Source: Pseudomonadota bacterium (GTDB lineage: Bacteria > Verrucomicrobiota > Verrucomicrobiia > Limisphaerales > SXTU01). From it: a DNA stretch of 64,000 nucleotides. This document shows positions 54,253 through 61,854 of this stretch, one piece after another. Where the stretch lies: positions 23,921 to 87,920 of the forward strand of contig RFVF01000011.1 in the NCBI GenBank assembly GCA_009922615.1. The letters run 5' to 3'. Position 1 is the stretch's first letter; each line of letters starts with the position of its first letter. The notes below the pieces were generated by a model that saw nothing but the letters and a program-made list of their open reading frames with translations, did not search any database and had not been told where the DNA came from. The position numbers and the translations under genes are program-made.

Positions 54253-54638
54253 TTCGCGTAGAGAAAGCGCACGAGGCCCATCGCCAAGGCAAAGGCGAGT
54301 CCGTGCCAGAAGCGCTCCAAGCTGGCGCGCTCGCCACCGTGTTTCTCCTGCCACTTGCCAAAGGCCGACATCATCATGCCCGCCAGCGGAGGAATAACGA
54401 AGAGCATTGCGATCCGCAGCCAGGCAGCCTTGAGAAAATGCTCCTTGAAAATCAACAAGGAGATGCCGCCTGCGATCGCCCCGAGCAGAACGTTGCCGAA
54501 GAAACTCAGGAAAGGATGCCGCCGCGCCGTCTCTCCGTCCACGGCCGAGCGCAATCCATAGTTCACCAACAATTCACCGAAGCACTGGATCAGCAGCTCG
54601 CCGAAAATGTTAAAGAGGATTTCGAAGATGAATTCCAT
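54249..54638 (-). CDS. Small hypothetical membrane protein
   Basis: 129 residues, ATG at 54638, 9 bp after the proA stop. Hydrophobic segments at about 3-25, 48-65, 74-92 and 112-127, separated by charged loops (SAVDGETARRHPF, KWQEKHGGERASLERF). No recognised family. It overlaps the ATP-grasp-like start by 4 bp, so the three genes are probably translated from one message. Confidence 0.7.
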   Translation of the reverse strand: MEFIFEILFNIFGELLIQCFGELLVNYGLRSAVDGETARRHPFLSFFGNVLLGAIAGGISLLIFKEHFLKAAWLRIAMLFVIPPLAGMMMSAFGKWQEKHGGERASLERFWHGLAFALAMGLVRFLYAK

Positions 54639-54647
54639 CTGATCCTC

Positions 54648-55937
54648 TCACACCCGCACCTGCCCACTGCCGTAGCCGAGCCATTTGTAGGTGCACAGTT
54701 CGTCCAGCCCCATCGGGCCGCGTGCGCCGATCTTGTCAGTGCTGATGCCGATCTCTGCGCCCATGCCGAACTCGCCGCCGTCGGTGAAGCGCGTGCTGGC
54801 GTTCCAATACACCGCCGCGCTGTCCACTTCGGCGAGGAACTGCCGCGCCGCTGCCTCGTCGCTCGTCACGATGCTGTCGCTGTGCGCGGAGCCGTAGTGG
54901 TTGATGTGGTCAATCGCCACCCTCACGCCGTCCACCACGCGGACGTTAAAAATGTAGTCGTTGTATTCGGTGAAGAAGTCCGCTTCCGAAGCGGACTTGA
55001 GTTGAGAGTTGGGAGTTGAGAGTTGAGAGGCGAGCAGGGCGCGCGTCGCTTCGTCGGCGCGGAGTTCCACGTTCTTCTCCCAGAGCTTCGCAGCGATGGC
55101 GGGGAGGAACTTTTCGGCTACGGCCTTGTCGACGAGCAAGGTCTCCGCCGCGTTGCAGACGGCGGGGCGTTGCACCTTCGCGTTCAGCACGATGCGCTCG
55201 GCCATCGCGAGGTCGGCGGCGGCGTGGACGAAGACGTGGCAGACGCCTTTGTAATGCTTGATGACCGGCACCTTGCTGCACTCGGCCACGGCCCGGATGA
55301 GGCCCTCGCCGCCGCGCGGCATGCAGAGGTCCACGTATTGCGTGAGCGAGAGCAGCGCAGGGATGGCCTCGCGGTCCGTGGTGGGCACGACTTGGATGGC
55401 GTGCGCGGGGAAGCGGTCGCCGAGCGTGGCGCGGCCGGCGGCAACCATCGTCTCGGCGATGATGGTGTTCGAGTGCAGCGCCTCCTTGCCGCCGCGCAGG
55501 ATGGTGGCGTTGCCGGTCTTGAAACACAGGCTCGCGGCGTCCGCGGTCACATTCGGGCGCGACTCGTAGATGATGACGACGACACCGATGGGCGTGGCGA
55601 TTTTCTCGAGGCGAAGGCCGTTCGGACGCGTGCGCTCGTCGAGGATGCGGCCGACGGGGTCGGGCAAGGCGGCGACTTCACGGAGGCCCTTCGCCATGGC
55701 AGCGATGCGTTTGTCGTCGAGATTGAGTCGATCGAGCATCGCAGCGGAGAGGCCCATCTGCGCGCCGGTGGCCATATCCTTGGCGTTGGCGGCCTGGAGC
55801 GCCGGGGCGCTGGCCTGCAAGGCGTCGGCCATCGCGAGCAGCGCGGTGTTTTTGTCGGCGGTGGAAAGCTTGGCGAGCTCGCGTGAGGCGGCTTTGGCCT
55901 GCTGCGCGAGGTGCGTCATCTGGTCGAGCAACGACAT
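54648..55937 (-). CDS. proA: Gamma-glutamyl phosphate reductase
   Basis: 429 residues. Second step of proline synthesis: reduces glutamyl-5-phosphate with NADPH. Landmarks are IYESRPNVTADAASLCFKTGNATILRGGKEA, the catalytic Cys in KVQRPAVCNAAETLLV, and NASTRFTDGGEFGMGAEIGIST. A heptad array (54999-55026) adds ASQLSTPNSQLKSA before the conserved EADFFTEY segment. The glutamate kinase partner proB is not adjacent. It begins a three- or four-gene minus-strand transcript. Confidence 0.96.
   Translation of the reverse strand: MSLLDQMTHLAQQAKAASRELAKLSTADKNTALLAMADALQASAPALQAANAKDMATGAQMGLSAAMLDRLNLDDKRIAAMAKGLREVAALPDPVGRILDERTRPNGLRLEKIATPIGVVVIIYESRPNVTADAASLCFKTGNATILRGGKEALHSNTIIAETMVAAGRATLGDRFPAHAIQVVPTTDREAIPALLSLTQYVDLCMPRGGEGLIRAVAECSKVPVIKHYKGVCHVFVHAAADLAMAERIVLNAKVQRPAVCNAAETLLVDKAVAEKFLPAIAAKLWEKNVELRADEATRALLASQLSTPNSQLKSASEADFFTEYNDYIFNVRVVDGVRVAIDHINHYGSAHSDSIVTSDEAAARQFLAEVDSAAVYWNASTRFTDGGEFGMGAEIGISTDKIGARGPMGLDELCTYKWLGYGSGQVRV
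54999..55026. repeat. Heptanucleotide repeat inside proA
   Basis: Four GAGTTGA-type heptamers (GAGTTGA, GAGTTGG, GAGTTGA, GAGTTGA). Immediately to the left is a perfect 8-bp hairpin GTCCGCTT-CCG-AAGCGGAC (54978-54996). Translated as SQLSTPNSQLK. Confidence 0.8.
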
Positions 55938-56065
55938 GGCACAGAGCGTAAGTGAGCCGAACCGTTTCGGGAAGGCTCGTTCGCTAGAGATCGCTTGCGG
56001 GTGATCGTTTCGTGAAAACCGAGCTTAACTTAGGCCACGATCAACGGCCTCAAATTAAACATTGC

Positions 56066-57430
56066 ATGGTGAGCCGCACCCAGCCCAATTCCATCGCTGC
56101 GCTGACTCGCCGTCGTTGGCTGCAAGGTGGCGGGGCGCTGGCGGGCGCGATGTTGTGGCCGCAACTGCTCCGCGCCAAAGAAGCGCAAAAGGCTACCCAT
56201 TCCCCTGCTCGCGCCTGCATCGTCATCTACCTGCAAGGCGGCCTCTCGCACTACGAAAGCTTTGACCCGAAGCCGGACGCCCCGTCCGCCTACCGCAGCA
56301 CGTTCGGGGACATTCCCACGACATTGCCAGGCATCCATTTCGCCGAGCACTTGCCGTTGCTGGCCAAACGCGCGCACAAGTTCAGCCTTATCCGCAGTGC
56401 TTACGTTGACTCGCCGAGCCATCCGGTCGCGATCTACCAGACGTTGACCGGCGGCGATTTGCCCGATGCCTCGGTCGAGGCGAAGAACCGGAACCTCGCG
56501 CATCCCAGCATTGGCTCCGTCATCGCGCGAGCGTGCGGCGCGCGCGCGCCGTTGCTGCCGCCTTACGTCGCCATTCCGCACTCCGGCCAGCTTGGCAACC
56601 GCGTCCATTACGCCACTGCCGGACCGCTGGGTGTGTCGTATGAGCCGCTCGAATCCGGCCTGCCGCCGGTGGACGCGCGCACGCCGTTTGGTGGCCCGCA
56701 GGATTTGCGGCTGCAACAAACCCTCTCCGGAAAACGCCTCGAAGACCGCCTCACGCTGCTCAACGCCCTCGGCGGCCAAGCCTCCGCCAATGCCGTGGAC
56801 AGCCTCGACAAATATCACCGGCACGCGCTGGAAATTCTCTCCGGTGGCGCGGCCGGCGGAGCCTTCGATCTCACCCGCGAACCGCTGCGCCAGCGCGAGC
56901 GTTACGGCCAACACCTCTGGGGACAACAGACCATCCTCGCTCGCCGCCTCGCCGAGGCGGGCGTGCCCTTCACGTTGCTCAACTACACACTCAATCAGGA
57001 GCGCGGCCAGGACTGGGACACGCACGAGGACAATTTCAACCAGATGCGCGACAAGCTCCTGCCGCCGATGGATCTCGCCGTCAGCGCCTTGCTCGACGAC
57101 CTCGAAGAACGCGGTCTGCTCGACACCACGCTCGTTGCGATGTTCGGCGAATTTGGCCGCACTCCCAAGATCAACGCCAACGCCGGGCGGGACCATTGGG
57201 AAAAAGTTTTCTCCGTGATGCTCACCGGTGGCGGCTTGAAGCGCGGCGTGGTCGTCGGTTCCAGCACCAAGGCCGGCGACCTGCCCTTCGAGCGGCCCGT
57301 CCACTTCAACGACGTGCTAGCGACCATCTACCGCCAGCTCGGCGTGGCTACCGACGAAGTCTTCCACAACGCCTTCGGCCTGCCCGTCCCCGTCCTCACG
57401 CGCGGCAAGCCGGTGGAGGAATTGATTTAG
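56066..57430 (+). CDS. Tat-exported DUF1501 protein
   Basis: 454 residues from the ATG at 56066 (an in-frame GTG at 56012 is also possible). A Tat-type signal TRRRWLQGGGALAGAML is followed by the DUF1501 fold, an alkaline-phosphatase/sulfatase relative: IVIYLQGGLSHYESFDPKPDAPS, RTPKINANAGRDHW, and SSTKAGDLPFERPVHFNDVLATI. In this phylum, DUF1501 genes usually pair with a DUF1553/PSD1 cytochrome gene; no partner is present here. The substrate is unknown. A damaged copy of its 3' end lies downstream (57708-57775). Confidence 0.93.
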   Translation: MVSRTQPNSIAALTRRRWLQGGGALAGAMLWPQLLRAKEAQKATHSPARACIVIYLQGGLSHYESFDPKPDAPSAYRSTFGDIPTTLPGIHFAEHLPLLAKRAHKFSLIRSAYVDSPSHPVAIYQTLTGGDLPDASVEAKNRNLAHPSIGSVIARACGARAPLLPPYVAIPHSGQLGNRVHYATAGPLGVSYEPLESGLPPVDARTPFGGPQDLRLQQTLSGKRLEDRLTLLNALGGQASANAVDSLDKYHRHALEILSGGAAGGAFDLTREPLRQRERYGQHLWGQQTILARRLAEAGVPFTLLNYTLNQERGQDWDTHEDNFNQMRDKLLPPMDLAVSALLDDLEERGLLDTTLVAMFGEFGRTPKINANAGRDHWEKVFSVMLTGGGLKRGVVVGSSTKAGDLPFERPVHFNDVLATIYRQLGVATDEVFHNAFGLPVPVLTRGKPVEELI

Positions 57431-57457
57431 TTGCCTCCGGCGACACCTTCCGACCGC

Positions 57458-57697
57458 ATGAGCAGGGACGAAATCGAGGCAACCATCGCCGTTGTGCTCG
57501 GTGTCGGCTTATTGTGCGCAGCTCGAACGGCATGGAAAGCCGGGGAGGTGTCGGATTACAGCGATGGTGCCACAGGGAGTTTTTCATCTAAGCGAGAGCC
57601 AGATAAGTTCATAGACCAATGGATGCGGTTGGTTCTTTGTGGCCTACTCGCGCTCGGTTTCGGCATTTGGGGCTTTTATCGGGCATTTCACCACTGA
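57458..57697 (+). CDS. Small hypothetical membrane protein
   Basis: 79 residues from the ATG at 57458. Two hydrophobic segments (IAVVLGVGLLCAA and LVLCGLLALGFGIWGFYRAF) flank a polar loop. No family is recognised. It sits 27 bp after the DUF1501 gene and is followed immediately by the DUF1501 remnant, so it may be an insert between the two copies. Confidence 0.5.
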   Translation: MSRDEIEATIAVVLGVGLLCAARTAWKAGEVSDYSDGATGSFSSKREPDKFIDQWMRLVLCGLLALGFGIWGFYRAFHH

Positions 57698-57707
57698 CCG
57701 CGGCTGC

Positions 57708-57775
57708 CGACTTGCCCTTTGATCGGCCCAGAACCCCTACGACGTCCCTGCCACCCTGTGCCGCCAAGCTAGCTG
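57708..57775 (+). pseudogene. Remnant of a DUF1501 gene 3' end
   Basis: The stretch CGACTTGCCCTTTGATCGG and what follows (ACGACGT, then CCGCCAAGCT) aligns with 57277-57347 of the intact DUF1501 gene, with about three quarters of bases matching and a 1-base indel. It reads ADLPFDRP versus GDLPFERP. No longer coding. Confidence 0.55.
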
Positions 57776-57813
57776 AGCCCGCACCCACGGTCGCGAGGCG
57801 CTCCGAGGGCGGT

Positions 57814-59415
57814 TTACAGCCCGGATAAACCCACCGGCAGGTGCGACAACGTCACGCCCGGGTTCGGCGTGGTGAAGTAATTCGCCGACCACTCGTTCGC
57901 AAACAGGATCACCGGATTGTTGCCCATGTCGTGTGCGAGTTTCGCGCCGGTGGGGAGCGAGAGCGCATCGAGTTCCTCGTCCTTCAAGCCCGCCGGGAGC
58001 CAGCGCACGACGTTCCACGGGGCAAGCTCGAGCCGCGAGGTCGCGCCGTATTCGCTTTCGAGCCGGAACTGCACGACTTCAAATTGGAGCGGACCGACGG
58101 CAGCCAGGAGCGGGACTTTGGTGCCAGAATGCCGGAGGTTCAGTGCCTGAATGACGCCCTCCTGCAAAAGCTGCTCCAAGCCTTGGCGGAACTGTTTGAA
58201 CTTCGCCGTGTTCGGATTGTGCAGGAACGCAAAGGCCTCCGGCGTGAAGCGCGGAATCTCTCGATACACGATGCTCGCGTCGGTCGTGAGCGTGTCGCCG
58301 ATGCCGAAGCCGTCGTGACCGACGAGGCCAATGACATCGCCGGGGAACGCCTCGTCCACCGTCTCGCGTTCGTTGCCGAGGAGCTTGTGCGAGCTGGAGA
58401 GCCGCACCTTCTTGCCGGTGCGCGAGTGGCTCACGGTCATGTCACGCTCGAACTTCCCCGAGCACACGCGCAGGAACGCGATGCGGTCACGATGACGCGG
58501 GTCCATGTTCGCCTGAATCTTGAAAATGAAACCCGAGAACGCCGGGTGCTCGGGCGCGATGGGCGTGCCAGCCATGACGCGCGGCTTGGGCGCGGGCGCG
58601 TGCTGGAGGAAACCATCGAGCAGAAGCTGAACACCGAAGTTATTGATGCCGCTGCCAAAGAAGACGGGCGTGGTCTGGCCCGCGAGCACGGACTCTTCGT
58701 CGAACTCTTCGCCCGCGAGGTCGAGCATTTCAATTTCCTCGACGATCTTGGCATAAGTGTCGGGGTCGAGCCGGTCGCGGATGACCGGGTCGTTCAATCC
58801 GCCAACTTCCACCGGCGCGCGATACGCACCGCCCACGGTGCGCTCGAACAAATGAAACTGCTTCGCGCGCCGGTCATAGACGCCCTTGAACTCGAAGCCT
58901 GTGCCGATGGGCCAGTTCACCGGAAACGCGCCGATGCCGAGGACTTTTTCCAGTTCATCCAGCAACGCGAGCGGTTCCTTCATGGGCCGGTCGCATTTGT
59001 TCATGAAGGTGAAGATGGGCACGCCGCGCTGGCGGCAGACCTCGAAGAGCTTGCGCGTCTGCGGCTCGATGCCCTTGGCCGAGTCAATGACCATGACGAC
59101 CGCGTCCACGGCCGTGAGCACGCGGTAGGTGTCCTCGGAGAAGTCCTTGTGGCCGGGCGTGTCGAGGAGGTTGATGCGGTAGCCGTTGTAGTCGAATTGA
59201 AGGACCGTCGAGCTGATGGAGATGCCGCGCTTCTTTTCCAGTTCCATCCAGTCGGAAGTCGTGGCGCGCTGTTGCTTGCGCGCGGTGACGCTGCCGGCAA
59301 GCTGCACGGCCCCGCCGTAGAGCAGGAGCTTCTCGGTCAGCGTCGTCTTGCCCGCGTCCGGGTGCGAGATGATGGCAAACGTGCGCCGCCGCTGAATTTC
59401 TTTCGTGATGTCCAC
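57814..59415 (-). CDS. prfC: Peptide chain release factor 3
   Basis: 533 residues from the GTG at 59415 (VDITKEIQRRRTFAIISHPD), close to E. coli RF3 (529). The longer open frame to 59589 reads through a heptad repeat and is rejected. G-motifs: HPDAGKTTLTEKLL, LLDTPGHKDFSEDTYR, FMNKCDR; the RF3-type insertion and the C-terminal RLESEYGATSRLE fit the family. A GTPase that recycles RF1/RF2 after termination. It is divergent from the ThuA gene. Confidence 0.97.
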   Translation of the reverse strand: MDITKEIQRRRTFAIISHPDAGKTTLTEKLLLYGGAVQLAGSVTARKQQRATTSDWMELEKKRGISISSTVLQFDYNGYRINLLDTPGHKDFSEDTYRVLTAVDAVVMVIDSAKGIEPQTRKLFEVCRQRGVPIFTFMNKCDRPMKEPLALLDELEKVLGIGAFPVNWPIGTGFEFKGVYDRRAKQFHLFERTVGGAYRAPVEVGGLNDPVIRDRLDPDTYAKIVEEIEMLDLAGEEFDEESVLAGQTTPVFFGSGINNFGVQLLLDGFLQHAPAPKPRVMAGTPIAPEHPAFSGFIFKIQANMDPRHRDRIAFLRVCSGKFERDMTVSHSRTGKKVRLSSSHKLLGNERETVDEAFPGDVIGLVGHDGFGIGDTLTTDASIVYREIPRFTPEAFAFLHNPNTAKFKQFRQGLEQLLQEGVIQALNLRHSGTKVPLLAAVGPLQFEVVQFRLESEYGATSRLELAPWNVVRWLPAGLKDEELDALSLPTGAKLAHDMGNNPVILFANEWSANYFTTPNPGVTLSHLPVGLSGL

Positions 59416-59473
59416 AAGGGCGCGGAAGGTAGCAAAGCGCCGCGCGGGAACAAGCCGGGAAACATTGAGCAAG

Positions 59474-59575
59474 CTCCAAAACCCAAGCTCCACGTTCCAA
59501 TCCCGCCTAGCGTGGCACCAACACCTCTCCCCCTGCTTACATTTGGGCGTTGGGATTTGGAGTTTTGGTTTTGGA
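59474..59575. repeat. Heptanucleotide repeat, inverted arms, in divergent promoter region
   Basis: The left arm is four units of NTCCAAN type (CTCCAAA, ACCCAAG, CTCCACG, TTCCAAT; 59474-59501). The right arm is about five complementary units (CATTTGG, GCGTTGG, GATTTGG, AGTTTTGG, TTTTGGA; 59540-59575). It occupies the region between the prfC and ThuA starts, where both promoters must lie. Confidence 0.8.
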
Positions 59576-59630
59576 TTTACGATTTCCACCTTTCCTTCCC
59601 CGGCCCCGCCGTCGAAGCTTTCCCACCATT

Positions 59631-60596
59631 ATGAATCGTCGCGAAATGCTCCTCGGTTCCGGCGCGGTGGCGCTCGGGCTGGCTCTTACTCCGTCGCTGC
59701 GCGCTACGGCCGGCGATAAAAAGAAAATCCTCTTCTTCACCAAGTCTTCGGGTTTCGAGCACAGCGTCATCAAACGCACCGGCGACAAACCCAGCTTCGC
59801 CGAGCAAATTCTGACCGAGCTGGGCCCGAAGCACGGCTTCGAGTTCACCTTCAGCAAGGACGGCAGCCTCTTCACGAAGGATTACCTCGCCCAATTCGAC
59901 GCCTATTTCTTCTACACCACCGGTGACCTCACCACGGCGGGCACGGACAAAAACCCGCCGATGACCGCCGCCGGAAAGCAGGCCTTTCTCGACGCCATCA
60001 AAGGTGGCAAGGGCTACGTCGGCTCACACAGCGCGAGCGACACCTTTCACAGCAAGGAATCCGGCGGCGGCAATAACCCTGACCGCAGCCAGCGCTACAA
60101 AAATTACGGCAACGAGGCCGACCCCTACGTGCAGATGCTCGGCGGCGAGTTCATCAAGCACGGCAAGCAGCAGAAGGCTCCGATGCGCGTGGCCGATGGG
60201 AAGTTCCCCGGCTTTGCGAAGGCGGGCACGGGCTTCGAGCTGAACGAGGAATGGTATTCGCTCAAGGACTTCGCCCAGAACCTCCATGTCATCCTCGTGC
60301 AGGAAACCGCGGTGATGGAGGGCAACATCTACAAGCGCGCCGCCTACCCCGCGACGTGGGCCCGGATGCACGGCAGCGGCCGCGTCTTCTACACCTCGAT
60401 GGGCCATCGCGAGGACGTGTGGACCAGCGAGCTGTTTCAGGAAATCATTGTGGGGGCTTTGAACTGGGCCACGCGCCGCGTGGACGCCGATTTGACGCCG
60501 AACTTGGAAAAGGCCGCGCCCGGCTACGCGGAAATTCCGCCGCAAGACCCGCCCGCGCCACCGAAGAAAGAAACACCAAAGAAAAAGACGAACTAA
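59631..60596 (+). CDS. Exported ThuA-domain protein
   Basis: 321 residues from the ATG at 59631. A Tat-like signal (NRREMLLGSGAVALGLALTP) is followed by a ThuA/type-1 glutamine-amidotransferase-like domain: ILFFTKSSGFEHSVI, DAYFFYTTGDL, and GKGYVGSHSASDTFH. The tail is Pro/Lys-rich. Such proteins are frequent in Planctomycetes/Verrucomicrobia and are associated with sugar use (ThuA is a trehalose-utilisation protein), though the biochemical role is unsettled. The following SDR gene begins 9 bp later. Confidence 0.88.
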   Translation: MNRREMLLGSGAVALGLALTPSLRATAGDKKKILFFTKSSGFEHSVIKRTGDKPSFAEQILTELGPKHGFEFTFSKDGSLFTKDYLAQFDAYFFYTTGDLTTAGTDKNPPMTAAGKQAFLDAIKGGKGYVGSHSASDTFHSKESGGGNNPDRSQRYKNYGNEADPYVQMLGGEFIKHGKQQKAPMRVADGKFPGFAKAGTGFELNEEWYSLKDFAQNLHVILVQETAVMEGNIYKRAAYPATWARMHGSGRVFYTSMGHREDVWTSELFQEIIVGALNWATRRVDADLTPNLEKAAPGYAEIPPQDPPAPPKKETPKKKTN

Positions 60597-60605
60597 ACTT
60601 CGCCC

Positions 60606-61364
60606 ATGAGCTCCGAAAAAAAACTCTCCGGCAAAGTCGCCCTCATCACCGGTGCCAGCAAAGGTCTCGGCAAGGCCATGGCCCTCGCCTTCGCCGACGC
60701 GGGGGCACGGCTCGCCCTTGCATCACGCGACATGGAATTGCTCGCCGCCGTGCAGGTCGAATGTCGCGCCTGCGGGGCCGAGGCGGAAATCTTCCGCGTG
60801 GATGTCACGAGCGAAGCGCAAGTCGAACAGTTCCGCAGCGACGTGCTCGCGCGCTTCGGCAAGGTGACCATCCTCGTCAACAACGCGGGCATGAACATAC
60901 GCAAACCGATCACGGACTTCTCGCTCGCCGAGTGGCACCAGATCATGGATACAAACCTGACCAGTGTGTTCCTGATGTGCCGCGCCTTCGTGCCGCACAT
61001 TGAGATCGGTTGCGGACGCATTCTCAATCTCGCTTCGATGCTAGGGCACGTCTCCATTGCGCATCGTGTCCCCTACTCGGCCAGCAAGTTCGGCATCCTC
61101 GGGCTGACCAAGGCCCTCGCGCTAGAGCTCGCGGCGAAAGGCATCACCGTCAACGGCATTAGCCCGGGCCCCTGCGCGACGGAGATCAACACCCCGATCC
61201 TCAACAATCCCGAACTGCTCGCCAAGTTCACCGCGCAACTACCGGTGGGCCGCTTTGGCAAGCCCGAGGAAATCGCCGCCCTAGCCGTGTTTCTCGCGTC
61301 CAACGATGCCGGCTTCATCACCGGCACCGACGTGGTGATCGACGGCGGCTGGATCGCGCAATAG
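60606..61364 (+). CDS. Short-chain dehydrogenase/reductase
   Basis: 252 residues. The NAD(P) loop is TGASKGLGKAMA, NNAGMNI the central motif, ASMLGHV the catalytic Ser, and YSASKFG the Tyr-Lys pair. PGPCATEINTPI and TGTDVVIDGGWIAQ close the fold. The pattern is closest to gluconate 5-dehydrogenase/3-oxoacyl reductase types; the substrate is probably a sugar or polyol given the ThuA gene 9 bp upstream. Confidence 0.92.
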   Translation: MSSEKKLSGKVALITGASKGLGKAMALAFADAGARLALASRDMELLAAVQVECRACGAEAEIFRVDVTSEAQVEQFRSDVLARFGKVTILVNNAGMNIRKPITDFSLAEWHQIMDTNLTSVFLMCRAFVPHIEIGCGRILNLASMLGHVSIAHRVPYSASKFGILGLTKALALELAAKGITVNGISPGPCATEINTPILNNPELLAKFTAQLPVGRFGKPEEIAALAVFLASNDAGFITGTDVVIDGGWIAQ

Positions 61365-61382
61365 GCCAGTCACCAACCTCGC

Positions 61383-61700
61383 ATGGCCGCCCCCGACCCC
61401 GCCAAACCTGCGCCACCCGCGCTGACCGGTGACGCCTTGTGGCTCGCCCGCTTGCGCCGCTTTGGCCACCGCGGCATCAGGACAGCTCTGCTGATCATCG
61501 TCGCCCTCTGGCTGCACGAAATCGTCTTCGTTGACCCGCTCGGCGACCTTCGACAAGTGTGGAAGCTTCGCGTGCTAATCGTGTTGATCCCGGTAGCCCT
61601 CCTCTCGGCACTTGCGCTTTTGATCGTGTGGCTCCTCGAAAAGATAAAAGCAATGACAAGCCGCCGCAGACAAGGAAGTGGTGGGCCCGACCGGATTTGA
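61383..61700 (+). CDS. Small hypothetical membrane protein
   Basis: 105 residues, ATG at 61383, 18 bp after the SDR gene. Two hydrophobic segments (TALLIIVALWLHEIVF and VLIVLIPVALLSALALLIVWLL) with an intervening polar loop. No family recognised. The last seven residues (SGGPDRI) are encoded antisense to the 3' end of tRNA-Ile2, so the coding end is overlapped by an RNA gene. Confidence 0.6.
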   Translation: MAAPDPAKPAPPALTGDALWLARLRRFGHRGIRTALLIIVALWLHEIVFVDPLGDLRQVWKLRVLIVLIPVALLSALALLIVWLLEKIKAMTSRRRQGSGGPDRI

Positions 61701-61754
61701 ACCGGTAACCAAGCGATTATGAGTCGCCTGCTCTAACCATTGAGCTACGGGCCC
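61679..61754 (-). tRNA. tRNA-Ile2 (anticodon CAT, lysidine type)
   Basis: 76 nt with encoded CCA. The acceptor stem is GGGCCCG/CGGGCCC, the anticodon loop is CTCATAA, and the arm GGTTAGAGCAGGCGACTCAT is like E. coli tRNA-Ile2 (ileX/ileY), not tRNA-Met, so it should read AUA after lysidine modification. T-arm GGTTCAAATCC. The 5' side faces the decayed integrase. Confidence 0.93.
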
Positions 61755-61763
61755 AACTTGCTT

Positions 61764-61769
61764 ATAATA
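61764..61769 (-). promoter_or_regulatory. -10-like hexamer upstream of tRNA-Ile2
   Basis: Minus-strand TATTAT ends 9 bp before the tRNA 5' end. No clear -35 box is found 16-18 bp further upstream. Confidence 0.3.
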
Positions 61770-61854
61770 ACCGATTAAGACACGAGGCGGGACCACGAAT
61801 TGCCAGTCTCATACTGGTATATGATACCGGTCGCATGCGCGCAATGCCCAACCA

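Noticed and set aside
59416..59589. N-terminal extension of RF3
   Set aside because: It is translated heptad repeat and intergenic sequence; the GTG at 59415 matches the family start.
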